NCBI GenBank assembly: GCA_951640165.1
Contig: OX621252.1
Span: 19,055,934-19,119,933 of the forward strand
From: Pseudoips prasinana
Taxonomy: Eukaryota; Arthropoda; Insecta; Lepidoptera; Nolidae
Direction: 5' to 3'
Length of the DNA stretch: 64,000 nt
The position numbers were made by a program, and so were the translations under genes. Position 1 is the stretch's first letter. Each line of letters begins with the position of its first letter. The notes under the pieces are model-generated. The model saw only the letters and a list, made by a program, of their open reading frames with translations, searched no databases and was not told where the DNA came from. Below are positions 1-11,761 of the stretch, one piece after another.

Positions 1-2
1 AA

Positions 3-125
3 TTGGAAGATGACATTACTAAAAATCATCCAAAATATTATGAAGAGACAAATAAATTGGTAGGTAGTCAGTGTAAGAATTTCATAGAATACTCTTCTGG
101 GACATCACATATTTTAAAGGTGAAC
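3..125 (+). CDS. Possible C-terminal exon of an unidentified plus-strand gene (partial)
   Basis: An open frame runs from base 3 to a TAA near 130, starting LEDDITKNHPKYYEETNK and ending HILKVNL. The first third is charged and looks coding. A GTAGGT donor-like site follows the codon for leucine near base 59, so the exon may instead stop there. I do not recognise the protein. The piece is only about 41 codons and is cut by the window edge, so it could be chance; the upstream sequence would settle it. Confidence 0.3.
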
Positions 126-412
126 CTATAACCAACCATTCTGGGTACTATACCCAGAATGTTTAGTGATGGACTTCACTATTGGTCCAGGTCTTAGCTC
201 TATCTTATAGAGGAATAATATTAATATAAAAATGTGTCTTTGAAAGGGAAGATAAATATTCTTTAACCCTTAATTACAGGCTCTATATTGTACGAGGCAA
301 CATCAATTTCAATCTTATCACTTTGGAATAAGGTTTTAAACAATGAAAATAAAATATAGCCAAACATCGTTAAGGGAACTGCATACCATAGGTATATAAT
401 ACATGAAAGCTT

Positions 413-450
413 TGACAGATTGAGGTAGCTGGATGTGCTGGCATCTGTAC
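413..450. mobile_element. Truncated end of an inverted-repeat MITE family (also at 63166-63298)
   Basis: GACAGATTGAGGTAGCTGG and the following GCTGGCATCTGTAC match the right end of the element at 63260-63302 with a few substitutions. The partner end is not seen upstream, so this is a fragment. Confidence 0.4.
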
Positions 451-596
451 AAATGCAGTCTTATCACAGTCTGTGATGTCATCCTTACAACCTTAGCATT
501 GACTAGAGATGCTCTTCATGTCTAGTCAATTGCTTCTATACATAAGAAATAAGTTTTAATAAAAAGTGGTGCAAACTGCAAAGCAGATAAAATTAC

Positions 597-3500
597 CTTA
601 GGATCCAACTCTCTCACTATTTCTATGCCACATGTTCTTGCTGTAGCTATCAGCATATTACAAATCTCTTGCAATGGTCTCCATTCCAGTGGGGGGTCTT
701 GTTGCTTTATTTTAGCAATCTCATAAAGATGTTTTATTGTTATTTTACCACTTGTTTCTCGAACTGGAAAGACAAAATTGAAAGTATTATGATATTGATG
801 TCCACTAGTGTAAAGGTTACCTACATAAAATAAATGTATTCACTAACAGTTATGCAGGGTTTTATATTTCATAAAATCTGCTAGTTATTTAATTGTTAAC
901 TGCTGTATACAAATTAATCAGACTAATCAAACAATACAAATTAATCAAACAAGGCTATAGTAAGTCTATATTAGATCCCACTTTTGTGTTATTTTTTAAA
1001 CATATGTGTAATATGTTTACTCTTTGTTTACTGTTGACCATGAATTACTATATTTTCTGTCAGAAAATTGTCCAAGCTGTATTAGATAGTTCTTTACACT
1101 TTCCGATAATTATGTTTTGAGGTTGTATGGGCATATTTCCAATCATATAGTTTCCTGTATTTGTGGCCCTGGTTATCAGAACTCTTGAACAAAATGTAGT
1201 GGATGCTCCAAAATTACATGTAGGTATTTTTTAATATAACCAAACAGGCATATGGACCACCTAATGTTAATAAAATAAAGGAGTAACCATAACTTATGCA
1301 GCACTCATATCATGAATGTTGCTGTCCTTTCTGCTGACACTGTAGAGATGTGTTACAGATTTCCTGCCTATCACATATTATATTTTGATATAAATAATAA
1401 GTTTAAACAATGTATACAAACTTAGTCATAATTTAAGTGAGTATTTCTTATAAAAATGATACTCTATTCAATTGATTTAGAAAATTATTCTTATTGATTA
1501 GATTACTGATATTAATTTCAAAGGAAGTGGCACCATCAGAACTGAAATAACTTTAATACATTAAGATACTTTGTATTTTATTATTGTATTTATAATCGTA
1601 ATTATTTATAGCTTCCCGAACGCTGCCCAGCCGAGTTGGATTCTACGATTGACCTCCTTCTCGAAGTTGGACCTACCGAGTTGGATGGTCTGTCCTAGGT
1701 AAATATAGTTCACTACAACTTCAAGTGCAGAGTCTCCAACCTTAACTAGAGTGGGTGCAACATGGATGTTCGACATGATTTTCGTCATATCCATGTTCAT
1801 TTTCAGACCCACTTGTTGAGAGACTGCTGAGGCCATCGAGCATTGTACCGAGGTCTTTTAGGGTCTCAGCCTACTATATCGTCGGCAAATCGAAGGTGGG
1901 TGATGTACTTGCCGTTGACATTGATGCCAAAGCCTTTCCAGTCCAGCAGCTTGAAGACATCTTCTAATGTAGCGGTGAACAGTTTCGGAGATATAACATC
2001 TCCCTGTCTCACACCTCGCTGCAAGTGGATAGGTTTTGAGTTCTGGTCCTGGAGTCGTTTTCATACAAACACTTTACCACCTCGATATACCGGTAGTCGA
2101 TTTAGCACCTTTGGAGAGACCTCAGTACTGCCCAAATTTCGATCGAATCAAAGGCTTTCTCATAGTCCACAAACGCTAAGCATAATGGCTGGTTATACTC
2201 TTCGGTCTTCTGTATAACCTGCCGCAGCGTATGTATGTAATCTATGGTACTAAAGCCTTTACCGAAACCGGCTTGTTCGCGAGGCTGGAAGTCATCAAAC
2301 CTGCGTGCAAGACCATTCGTAATGACCCTCGAAAACAACTTGTAAACATGGCTCAGCTGTGTGATGGGTCTGTAATTCTTCAAGAGGGTTCTATCGCCCT
2401 TTTTGAAGGAGAGCACCACCACACCTATGTGCCATGCTTGTGGCGTTTGAGCTTTTAGTATGACGGAGTTAAATAACTTCGGAAGGGCCCGTAGGATTGG
2501 TGTACCACCCGCCTTCAGAAGCTCTGCCGTCAATCCATCATCACCAGGCGCCTTGTTGTTCTTAAGCTGTTCGAGAGCCATTCTAATCTCGCACAGGCTG
2601 ACGCTACGTAATATCTTCTCGTCCCAAATACCGCAGTGTCTCAAGTCGAAAGTCTTCGACCTGTGTGTGTTGGCAGTGATGACTTACTGAACAGAGACAT
2701 GGTCGCTCACTATGGGCCTTATCAGGCTGCTCCAAGTCACCCAAAGAGCAATGGAAAGGGCTATGGTTGCAGTTTCCCTGCGAGATTGAATCAGAAATGT
2801 TGAGATCCGCAGCCAAACTAAAGTAACCAACATAGCCATAAGAATTGCCAAACTGAAGTGGCAGTGAGCAGGGCACATAGCTCGTAGAGCCGACGGCCGC
2901 TGGGGCAGAGAGGTTCTCGAATGGCGACCACGAACCGGAAGACGCAGCGTGGGTAGGCCCCCTACAAGATGGACCGATGATCTTGTGCAGGTCGTTGGAA
3001 ATCGCTGGATGCGTATAGCACAAGACCGCCAATTGTGGAGTTCTTTGGGGGTGGCTTTTGTCCAGCAATGGACGTCTTTCGGCTGATATGATGATGATTA
3101 TTTCTAAAGAAATGTAGGTATTTACAAATTATTTTATATAACCTTTAAAAATACCACGAATTCTAAATCAGCACTACATGTGCTGATTCAGAAAAATAGC
3201 TGATAGAATTGTAGTCATCTTTTCAGTTATTGTAAGCTTGCAGAGTTGATACTATCCTTTCTAGAAATAATCCTACTCCTTAACAAATGTCATTATTTGA
3301 AAAATAATATTTAAACTTGTTACAGCAATATAACAAGCAGGCTTGGGGTCCAAAGTACTACTATGCTTTGTTAATAAAATTAAAAACATATTAAGTAAAA
3401 AGCCTATTGCCTTGACAACAAAGCCTGCTTGTAACTAAGTGTAAAATGTGTTCCTTTGACACATACAATTATTTATGCAAAACTGTTTTTTACAGATAGC

Positions 3501-4648
3501 ACACATTCATGTAAAGCTTTAGTTTCATAAATTCATCATACTGTTAATGATAGCAGTAAGTTCTATTTGATATTATTATTGTTTCCTCACTTGGTTTTTG
3601 TTACTACCAAGACTTAAAAAAAGCACTTGTAAAGAGTCAGAACATGTTTGTAGTAATATAGTTGTGTAGGTACATTATTATTTCTAGTTACATAGATATT
3701 GTATGAAAACATTTATAAAATTTATTTTATAATAGCAATGATATTTAGCTAGCTTGTATTATGTTATTGTCCAGAGATTATGTTTAAGTTTAATTATCAA
3801 AATTTATAGCTTAATCTATATTTTTACTACATATCATCTGAATGGTTCTGTCTATATTAAGGTATAATTATTATGACCGACCTTGTGTTAATAATGACGG
3901 TCGCACTTTATTGCCACCACCCGATCCAATCCAACTGAGAAGACCCAGCGAAACAAACTCAGTAGGTATATCTACTACCGGTTTCAACACGACCCAGTTG
4001 AGATGGTCGGGCGAAAAATACTCAAGCAGGCATGAACACGGGATTTGGTCCACCTAGAGTAATTATTTAGTAGGCGAACACAATATATGCTTGATCGGTT
4101 GTCTGAATGCTTATTATATTAAGGTATACAAAAGAAAAACTACGAATTTATTCTACTATATAGCCACCATCTATTCATTTCCTTCTTACACCCTTAATAT
4201 AGATTTCACACTAGTTAACAAGTTATTTTATTAATTGAAATCTTACCAGGTTCCATAGCGCCTCTACTAATACCAGCTGCTTGTTTCAAGAAATATGAAG
4301 CAGGAGGTTGATGAATGACAAGTTGGTATGAACGGTCTGAATTTACTTTCACTCTTGTTGGCAAAGGAACCCCTTGTTTTATATTCGCTGTGCGCTCATT
4401 GAAGTCCTTACAAAATGCTGCTATATTGATATTCCTCTGGAGAATAAATATATAGGTTATGATTACAACATAACATTTTACTATAATACAGAATATTTTA
4501 AAGATGTACGTACTTGCCCAAGCATTGGACCTAACGGGGGCCCTGCGGCAGCCATTCCAGCAGGAATATTGGTCCTTAGTTTAGAACTATGGTCAATTTT
4601 GTCAGCAACTTTCTTCATAGATTTCAACCTAGCCACGGACTTAGACAT
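597..4648 (-). CDS. mRpL11: mRpL11, mitochondrial large-subunit ribosomal protein uL11m (3 exons seen, C-terminus missing)
   Basis: Minus-strand exons are 4648-4514 (45 codons, ATG at 4648), 4436-4247 and 763-597. They join in phase and give 164 codons. Donors are GTACGT, GTAAGA and GTAATT; acceptors end CTCCAG and TTCCAG. Exon 1 holds the hallmark uL11 block GPPLGPMLGQ, just after IPAGMAAA. Exon 2 continues FCKDFNERT and ends with SYFLKQAAG, both typical of MRPL11. Exon 3 contains IKHLYEIAKIKQQD and TARTCGIEIV, the C-terminal uL11 helix region. The family is about 190 residues, so roughly 25-30 C-terminal residues are missing. I could not find them between 596 and 1, so the last exon is probably off the left edge. 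The protein belongs to the GTPase-associated stalk base of the mitoribosome. The 3.5-kb second intron hosts an RTE insertion. Confidence 0.93.
780..1600. other. mRpL11 intron 2, no feature seen
   Basis: AT-rich intronic sequence. I see no coding similarity, RNA gene or clear repeat here. The short open frames are too biased to A/T to support. Confidence 0.6.
1606..3113. mobile_element. RTE-clade LINE with 5' inversion (twin-priming structure), decayed
   Basis: From about 2605 down to 1606 the minus strand encodes RTE reverse transcriptase: NNKAPGDDGLTAELLK, KKGDR..LKNYRPIT, EQAGF, AFVDYEKAFDSIE, then GVRQGDVISP and the catalytic FADD. It reaches AAFGKL at 1606. From about 2605 to 3090 the plus strand continues the same protein at the next residues (LRNIFSSQIPQCLK), then ETWSLTMG, the GHIARRADGRWGR-like tail and the terminal VQQWTSFG, followed by GATATGATGATGATTA. 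So the 5' part is inverted relative to the 3' part, with the junction near 2600-2607. Stops and frameshifts make both halves inactive. ATTATTT on both flanks is a possible target duplication. It lies in mRpL11 intron 2. Confidence 0.88.
3332..3436. repeat. Short inverted-repeat segment, MITE-like
   Basis: ACAAGCAGGCTT at the left is matched by AAGCCTGCTTGT at the right, about 100 bp apart, with AT-rich sequence between. It may be a small MITE in mRpL11 intron 2. No target duplication was identified. Confidence 0.35.
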
Positions 4649-4799
4649 GTTGAACAAATATCACTGAACTTACTCGAATGATTACCTTTAAACATCCAAT
4701 GCGCAAGAATGTATAGATATTGATTAAAATAAAGTTTTGAATTATCGGTAGTTTTTACATCTCTTCACGGAAGTCTGTTATTGACATCCACACACAGAT

Positions 4800-4884
4800 G
4801 GTAACCAAAGAGTATTTAAACCTACAATCCAAAGAGTAGATTAATATATGTTACAGTCTGTATAAGTTAAATACTCTTTGCCTA
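4800..4884. repeat. AAAGAGTAT motif cluster with hairpin
   Basis: GGTAACCAAAGAGTATTTAA at 4800 faces TTAAATACTCTTTGCC at 4866, forming an imperfect hairpin. The AAAGAGTA motif recurs near 4832, 4899 and 4939. It sits just upstream of the mRpL11 start, so it overlaps the likely promoter, but no regulatory role is shown. Confidence 0.35.
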
Positions 4885-6600
4885 CAGTAATGGTAACAAA
4901 GAGTATGGTGGAACCCCGTATATATTATGATGATGGAACCAAAGAGTATATAACAGACTGCATTTAAAACAACTTACATTTATAATGCTTCAAGCAATCG
5001 AGCATTTTCTAAATGCTCGACGTTAGAGTTCAGTTCGGAAGTTCTATAATGGCATGGTCATAGAATATGCAACGAGCTACGTTTAGGCACGACAGCTGAC
5101 TGAACTGAAGATAAAAATTACGTGATAATAAAAGTCTAGATATATGTATATAACTTGTTGGCTTCTGATTAGCTATTTGAAGCGCACTAGCTTAAAGCCA
5201 CGTCCATGAAATATCTCAAAGAGGACATTAATAAACTAAAGCTGCAGCTGGAATCGAGCCATATTTCATATACTTAAAAGTATTTTACGTGATTTCTTAA
5301 GTAAAACTTGTTTACGCTTATTTGACTTGGGGAGTCAGCTGGTGAATGTGTGACGAGAGCGTTACGAAACGTGTGGGCGAGACGAATGGAAATTGATTGA
5401 ATTGAGAGGTTCATGTAAGTTAGTGAAAATTATATCGTCACTAACTTACATATATCGCCATATTAAGAGAGACAGTTAAATTTTTATTATTATTTTGTTA
5501 TTTGTTTATTCGCACTCGCACCTCTCTCACTCTTACCCTAATGCTAAGAGAGAGAGGTCCGAGCACACATTTTCTTTTTCTTTCTCAGTCGTATTTTTAT
5601 TATTATAGTAGCAATACTTTTCTAATTACTATTATACTGCTTTTATTTAATTAATTTTAATAGAATTTAAATACATATTTCTAATAAGTAATATAAAGGT
5701 GAAAATGGTTTCGCGTTTTCAATAAAATTAAAGTGAAACACAGGTAAATAACAAATAAAATTGTGCAATGTAATGTGTCCCCAAAGTAATGCTCACGCAC
5801 TCCTCAGTAATTAACAAATTTTAATATCACTCCGTTTCTTTTTAACATAGTTCTTATGAAAAGCATAGAGCATGTTTATTTGTATCAATGAGGGTTAACC
5901 AACATTTGCAAATATTGCACTAAAAGCTACTTAACAATAAAGATAAAATTTACGTACGTTACATTAGTCTTTATCTCACGTGGAAAGTTTTGAGCACTTT
6001 TAAATTTCCAAGATATCGCGCGCTCGACGCATGACGTCAGCTGTCCGGTCGCTCCGTGCGCTCGTGCCCCGCGCCATATGAAACGCTTTGAAGTGAAGAC
6101 TCGCGCGCGCGCGCTGTTTTTGTATCATTGCTTTATTTATTAATTTGTTATTATTGCATTAGATCAACCTGTTGAATACCTTGTGAGTTACATATATCTG
6201 CACCCTGGAAGAGGGTTTCATGGGAGGTAGGTTTGCTTACTCGACTGACAAACATTGATTGACAGTAGCATGCGGCGGCGTCAAGAATCCAAAGTTTCTT
6301 AATCTACAAATAATTCTCTCGACTTAATTACATTTTTTTTTTAGTTTCCAGTAACTTTTAAATTTAATAAATAACTAACTAAACTAATATAAAATAAAAA
6401 TATAAGTACCTTTTTCTATTTATATAAAATTCCAAATTTTTATGCCATTATAAGTCAACCAAAATAAGACGGCAGAGGATAAACTCACTCTGTGAATGAA
6501 TCTTCAAAGTGTTAACGATATTTTTAATTCATTTATTTAAGATATGAAATCCATATAGTGTTAATATTACAGGACTTAGAATATGTTAGTAATAATTATT
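4885..6600. other. Intergenic sequence upstream of mRpL11
   Basis: No gene is seen. It holds a small palindrome at 4999-5021 (TCGAGCATTT/AAATGCTCGA), a hairpin at 5413-5451 with 14-base arms around ATGTAAGTTAGTGA, and a CpG-rich patch described separately. The remainder is AT-rich. Confidence 0.5.
5990..6115. promoter_or_regulatory. CpG-rich patch with a CRE-like palindrome
   Basis: A GC- and CpG-rich island in AT-rich DNA, containing GCATGACGTCAGC (CRE-type TGACGTCA at 6032-6039) and a run of CGCGCGCGCG. A second patch at 10404-10470 shares the GCATGACG..TGACGTCA layout, so both may be parts of one dispersed repeat rather than promoters. Confidence 0.3.
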
Positions 6601-8872
6601 TTAAAAATTAATTTAAGTACTAATTTAGGAACCGTCCTGCTGCACTAGCTCCGCCACTATGCATACGGGTCCAGTGCATCAGGAAAGGGCTGTCCAACTT
6701 TTCAGAAATAACCTTAAGAATGCTATTGGTGCTCCCACGAATTCTACGTATCAGGGATGCTGTTCTTTGTCGCATGATGGCCTCAAAACTATCTGTGCGC
6801 GATTCGGTAAACATCCCAGACGCGCTACAAAATCGTGGCAGCCCCAACAACACCCGGAAGGCATTATTGTACTGGACACGAAGAACGTTATAGGCCCTCT
6901 GCGTATGTCTGAACCATAGGCTGCACGTGTAGAAAGTTTGGCAGTACGATTTGAAAATAGTAATTTTCACATCTTTCGTACAGCAGCGAGCAAACCTACG
7001 AGCCAGCATGTTGCAACGATCAGATAACGCTCTTCGCTCCCTCTCAATATCATTGTCATCATTTAAGTCCTCGGTCAATATGTGTCCGAGGTACTTAAAA
7101 AGAGACACTTAATGCCTCTCCATAGAGATGTACAGGAGGGATAGTTCTGGGATGCCCACCACCGCCACGGAAAACCATCGTTACAATTTTACACACATTG
7201 TACTTTAGCCCATGTGTGGCAGCATAGCTCTCGCACACAGCAAGTAATTGCCTGAGGGCAAAGACCGAGGGGGCCAGTAATGCGACGTCATAACGTCATC
7301 TGCATAGGTAATATTATTTAAAACCTTGCCATCAATAGAGCATCCAACGCCTGTGCCACTGAGCCCCTCGATCAAATCATTGATTTACAGGCTAAAGAGT
7401 GCCGGAGAAGTCAAACCTCCCTGTCTCACGCCACACACCAGCCCATACGCCCCCGATAGGGCACTTGCCCATCTGACCTGGTTAATTTGATGGTCGTACC
7501 AGTATTTGAGTAGAGTAATTCGCTCAATGGGGCTTTCTCCCTCAATTTCGACCATAAGATGTTATAATTAACCAGGTCAAACACCTTTGAAAGATCTAAA
7601 AACGCGGCATACACTGGTGTACTTCTATCAGTGTAGTACCTGACCGTGTGCTTAAGCGCCAAAATAGCGGTTTCTGTAGACAACCCGGCTCTAAAACCGA
7701 ATTGTGCGCAATGTGGATTGGGCTGCTCCTTAAGTCTACGCTCAAGCACACCGTCAAGCACCTTCGCTGTTACAGTAGCTAACGAAATTGGTCTGTAATT
7801 ATTTTCATCAACTCCGTAGGTAGATAGGAGTGCCTCAAACATAGGTAGCATAGACAGGACCCTAGGGAGATAAGGACCCGCATATTGAAAATGCTCTATT
7901 ATAAGCCCATCGTGCCCCGGAGACTTACCCCTGGTCATCGATTTTAGAACATTATTTATTTCCCTCGCCGAAATATTGATGGGCAGACCATATAGATTCA
8001 TCTCCGAGGCACAATGTAGCTCGTTGGTTTTAAGAGGAATGACTTTAAAATGCTTCATAAACATATCTTCAATCTCCCCAGGTTTAGTATAGCCATTAAC
8101 GCTCACCGCAGGCACTGGTCTAGGACTTAATCCTGGGTGATTTTTTAAAATTTTTACTCTTATGCTCTTTAGCCAAAATGTTCATCTTAATCTGTTCCTC
8201 ATTGTACTGACAGAATTTGAATTTTTGTTTAATAAATTTTCGCGTCTTTCATGTCTAAGAATAGTTGCCCAAAGTGGGGTTTTCCATGCCAAACCCAGTT
8301 AATAAAGGCCCCCCTCGCGTTCCGGTGAGCGTCCCTGACATACCTATACCACCCCACCACTGTACGCCGCGCCGCTTCTCTCTGACTGTTTTCAAACCAG
8401 AACTGCCCTCTGCCGCTCCCCTGAGCGAAGTTACAATATTATTGTACAGAGTATCAATTACTTCGAAGTGATCTTTATTTTGGCAGAAGCTATCGCAACA
8501 ATTTCCTAATTCATATGGGAAGTCAAAATTTTTGAGGTTATCCATACATATTTTCTGGTCAGAGTTTATTTGTGCAACATCCCTTTCACCCCATACGACC
8601 TTATCAATGCATGTACCTCCTTGTGCGAGTAATTCCTCCGCTGGCCTAGCCACCCCTAGATTAACTTCACAGTAAAGTGGAAGGTGATTGGATCAATATA
8701 TGTCCCTATAAATTCCCTAGAGATTTCCACGCTGCTTCATACACCAGGCAATGGTCAAGCCACCGTCTACTACCACAGGCATCGCTTATGAAGGTATAAG
8801 TGCCAGAGTCCACACCCAACTTAATGTAGTCAGCACATTTCCAATTTTGTTTAGTACAAAAGTTTAGTTATG
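6600..8872 (-). mobile_element. Decayed non-LTR retrotransposon (CR1/Jockey-like), 5'-truncated
   Basis: Read on the minus strand from 8872 down. The C-terminal part of an endonuclease (SGTYTFISDACGSRRWLDHC) is followed by the linker, then reverse transcriptase from about 8115: RGKSPGHDGL, NNYRPISLATV, QFGFRAGLSTE, AAFLDLSKVFD. Next come GVRQGG and ITYADDV near 7300, which carries the catalytic aspartates. The thumb/C-terminal part YLGHILTEDLND... follows from 7108 to 6620. Several frameshifts and stops split it into at least three frames, so it is inactive. The missing N-terminus indicates 5' truncation. Clade assignment is from general motif layout only. Confidence 0.82.
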
Positions 8873-9235
8873 TCTAGTATTTTAAGATAAAATGAAGGCC
8901 GATACTAATATATTTCTACCAAAATGTTTGTAAAATTTTGTATACCATCTCCAAGTATACTACGTTATACGCACGCAGGTAAGTACTATACTCGGCTGCC
9001 CGCTAACAGCTATAGATTAATACCACTGTCATTCTGATCGTTTTTTTTTCAAAGTCAATGCCTTATGCCTTATGCCATCCAGACTCTGGTCTCGTAGGTA
9101 AAATATTTCGTCGTTATTATATATTTTTTCCAAATATCCCATGTTTAAACTAGGTCAGTATTAGGTAAGGTAACATTACCTATTCTCATAAAAAAATACG
9201 ACATGGTTGGTTTATATATATATATATAGATGAAT
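8873..9235. other. Intergenic gap between two LINEs, nothing recognised
   Basis: AT-rich sequence ending in an (AT) run at about 9219-9230. No gene or defined repeat seen. Confidence 0.5.
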
Positions 9236-9955
9236 ACACGACAACGTGTGATATTGTGATTGGAGGAGAGAAAGTCGAACAGGTGAATGAGTTTGTATAT
9301 TTGGGAACTTTGTTTACGAGAGATGGGAAATATGAAATAGATATTGTTAGAAGAGTAAATGCGGGGAACAGAGTGAATGGGGCACTACACGCCTTTATGA
9401 GTAGCCGGCAAGTATCAAAGAAGGCTCGACTAGCCGTGCACGATGGAGTGTTAGTGCCAACTTTAATGTATAGAAGTGAAAGTTGGGTATGGCAGAAAAA
9501 GAATGAAAGTAAAATAAATGCAGTGGAAATGAGAGCTCTGAGAAGTATGTGTGGTGTGACTTTCAGAGACAGAATTCGAAATACTGATGTAAGAGAGCAT
9601 TGTGGTGTGAAAGAGGATGTAGTCACATAGATTGAAAAAGGGATGCTGAGATGGTTTGGCCATTTAGAAAGGATGAATGAAAGAAGATTGATAAAAGAAG
9701 TATACCTGGCCTGTGTGAATGGGACAACCGGAAGGGGAAGACCACGTCGAACATTCTCTGACCAAATTGGAGATGTTCTCAAGAAAGGGCAGGTCAGAAG
9801 TACCCTAAACCGGCGAGCATGTATGAAGAATATAATGACAGTAATCAAGGCAAAAGAAGTATGCAAAGATCGTGACAAATGGAAATCCGTTGTCTCTGCC
9901 TACCCCTCTGGGAAACAGGCGTGAGTCTATGTATGTATGTATGTAGATATAGATA
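9236..9955 (+). mobile_element. 3' end of a non-LTR retrotransposon (C-terminal part of the reverse transcriptase ORF)
   Basis: The plus strand encodes VEQVNEFVYLGTLFTRDG, RRVNAGNRVNGAL, YRSESWVWQKKNES, MRALRSMCGV, an in-frame TAG at about 9628, then [13 protein letters not shown] and GRGRPRRTF, ending near 9924 with AYPSGKQA and a stop. This is the post-catalytic C-terminal region common in insect LINE proteins. It is followed by a GTATGTATGTATGT tail. Everything upstream of the thumb is absent, so it is a 5'-truncated copy. It is only lightly decayed (one stop), which suggests a younger insertion than its neighbour. Similar ATATAGAT..AATA stretches on both flanks are a possible target duplication. 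Confidence 0.85.
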
Positions 9956-10207
9956 ATAACAATATTAATGTCTCTTATTTAGAAGGATCAATTAACTATT
10001 TTTCATAAGACTAAATTGTAAAATCCTTAAATGACAAAGGTAGGTAAACTAAAAAGTTTATCTACACTGTCAGAAGTTGATTATAAAATGTACCAATAGA
10101 TAACGTAGTTATTTACATGAATATAATATTTATAACAAAATGCAATACTTTTCAGTCCCATTAAATCCTGTTTGCGTATTGCGGTCATCCATTTCTTCCT
10201 TATCATA

Positions 10208-10271
10208 GGATTTTTGGGTATACTTAAAACACTTTTTGAGGATTTTTAGGTATACTTAAAACACTTTTTGA
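10208..10271. repeat. 32-bp tandem duplication
   Basis: Two adjacent copies of a 32-bp unit containing GGTATACTTAAAACAC, differing at one base. No coding potential. Confidence 0.8.
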
Positions 10272-10403
10272 GTGTGTTAACATTGGAATTAAAATTATTG
10301 GGCACTGCACAGCATTTTCTATTAATGTTCTCGTAATAGAATCGCAAGTACGAGCCACCAGCAGCAGTGATTAAATGAATAGTACCTAGATTTGTACCCG
10401 CAA

Positions 10404-10470
10404 ACCGGCCGGCGCGCTGCATGACGGGACACGTGACGTCACAGAGCGATCAAACTCCGCGTGCGGCTTA
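10404..10470. promoter_or_regulatory. CpG-rich patch with E-box/CRE-like sites
   Basis: GC-rich stretch containing GCATGACGG, CACGTG at 10430-10435 and TGACGTCA at 10434-10441. It lies 1.3 kb upstream of the SCYL1 start codon and could be regulatory, but it resembles the 5990-6115 patch and may be a repeat fragment. Confidence 0.25.
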
Positions 10471-10652
10471 AATTAATATCGCTTGAAAATGCGGACTTTG
10501 ATTGCTTTTATCTCGGCTGTCTTTGGGAATATAAAAAAAGTAAAAATGCAGATGTTCTTGTATTTTCTTCTAGATTACTTTCGCATATCTAGAATAAAAG
10601 ATTGGCCTGGCTCATTTAGTAGTGGAGTAAAATATTATATTATTTTATTATA

Positions 10653-11400
10653 CAGGGAGGCCGGTAGATTGACGTCCAAACAAAAAAATTAGGGACCTCG
10701 TGTCGCGGGGTATCCGAAACACCCACATGTATGTTCCGCGATTTTTCGTGGTTTTCGAGTTATGATTTTTTTTTATAATTTCTGATAATTTTCGAACAGA
10801 CTAATTCAAAAAATTCTAAAATAAAAAGTTTAAGACTTATTCACGGTTTTTTTTTGCAACAAATTATTTTAACGATAGCTATCATAAATCATCAAAAAAA
10901 AATGTTACATTAAGATGGATTATTTTAAGAATTTTCCACCTTGCTGTCTTTGAAGCCCGATTCTAGCAAAAGTAGCGTATTAAGTACTCCGTTTTTTTAA
11001 TGTTTATGATTGCTGACAGTTGTGCGCATTTTTTAGGCATACGCAGGAATTATGAAACAATCTGTTTCGATTTTTAATTTTAGTTTGAAATTTTTGGTAT
11101 TTTTTTCTTGAGACTAACTTTTCCATAACTTAGGTACGTCAAAGTTACTAAGCTGATTATTTTATGCATAAAAGTACAACTCATGGAGATAGTGTTGCAA
11201 AAAAAACCGTGAACAAGTCTTAAACTTTTTATTTTAGAATTTTTTGAAGTTAGTCTGGTCGAAAATTATCAGAAATTATAAAAAAAATCATAACTCGAAA
11301 ACCACGAAAAATCGCGGAACATACATGTGGGTGTTTCGGATACCCCGCGACACGAGGTACCTATTTTTTTTGTTTGGACGTCAATCTACCGGCCTCCCTG
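10653..11400. mobile_element. Foldback/MITE element, TA target site, about 200-bp inverted termini
   Basis: The ends read CAGGGAGGCCGGTAGATTG and its reverse complement, each flanked by TA. The inverted arms extend about 200 bp (to about 10858 and from about 11187) and are nearly identical. The centre has no transposase. TA duplication and CAGG termini fit a Tc1/mariner-type non-autonomous element. A diverged relative lies at 62631-63070. Confidence 0.85.
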
Positions 11401-11761
11401 TATATATACTACAATATTATCGTATCTTCTCCTTCCTGAAATGCTTATCGCGATGTTTTTTAATAGGAATTTTGTGTTAGAGATGCCTAGATGCTTTTAG
11501 TTATGACAGTTAGGTACATGGAATTCCAATATTTTAACTCGAATTGGAAACTCTAGTTAGTGTGTTGTCACTTGTCAGATTTGTCACCAGTTTTGTGAAT
11601 AGAATTAATTTATATTTTCATTTAATAATTACACGTAATTAAAATACCTTGCGATACCTTGTTATTTTTTTTTCAAAGATAATGGTATATTGGACTCTCT
11701 GTATGTGGTATATTTGGTAAAATGTGTGTAATTGTCATAGATAGTAATTAAATAGTTCAGA

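Noticed and set aside
1..596. mRpL11 C-terminal exon within the first 596 bases
   Set aside because: I translated the minus strand and found no exon joining in phase with the expected tail; probably off the edge.
3842..4057. Proline-rich frame on both strands in mRpL11 intron 2
   Set aside because: Open on both strands, short, no splice context or known domain; perhaps an old repeat.
9186..9878. Long minus-strand frame opposite the 9236 LINE
   Set aside because: Antisense to the LINE protein, with no family similarity.
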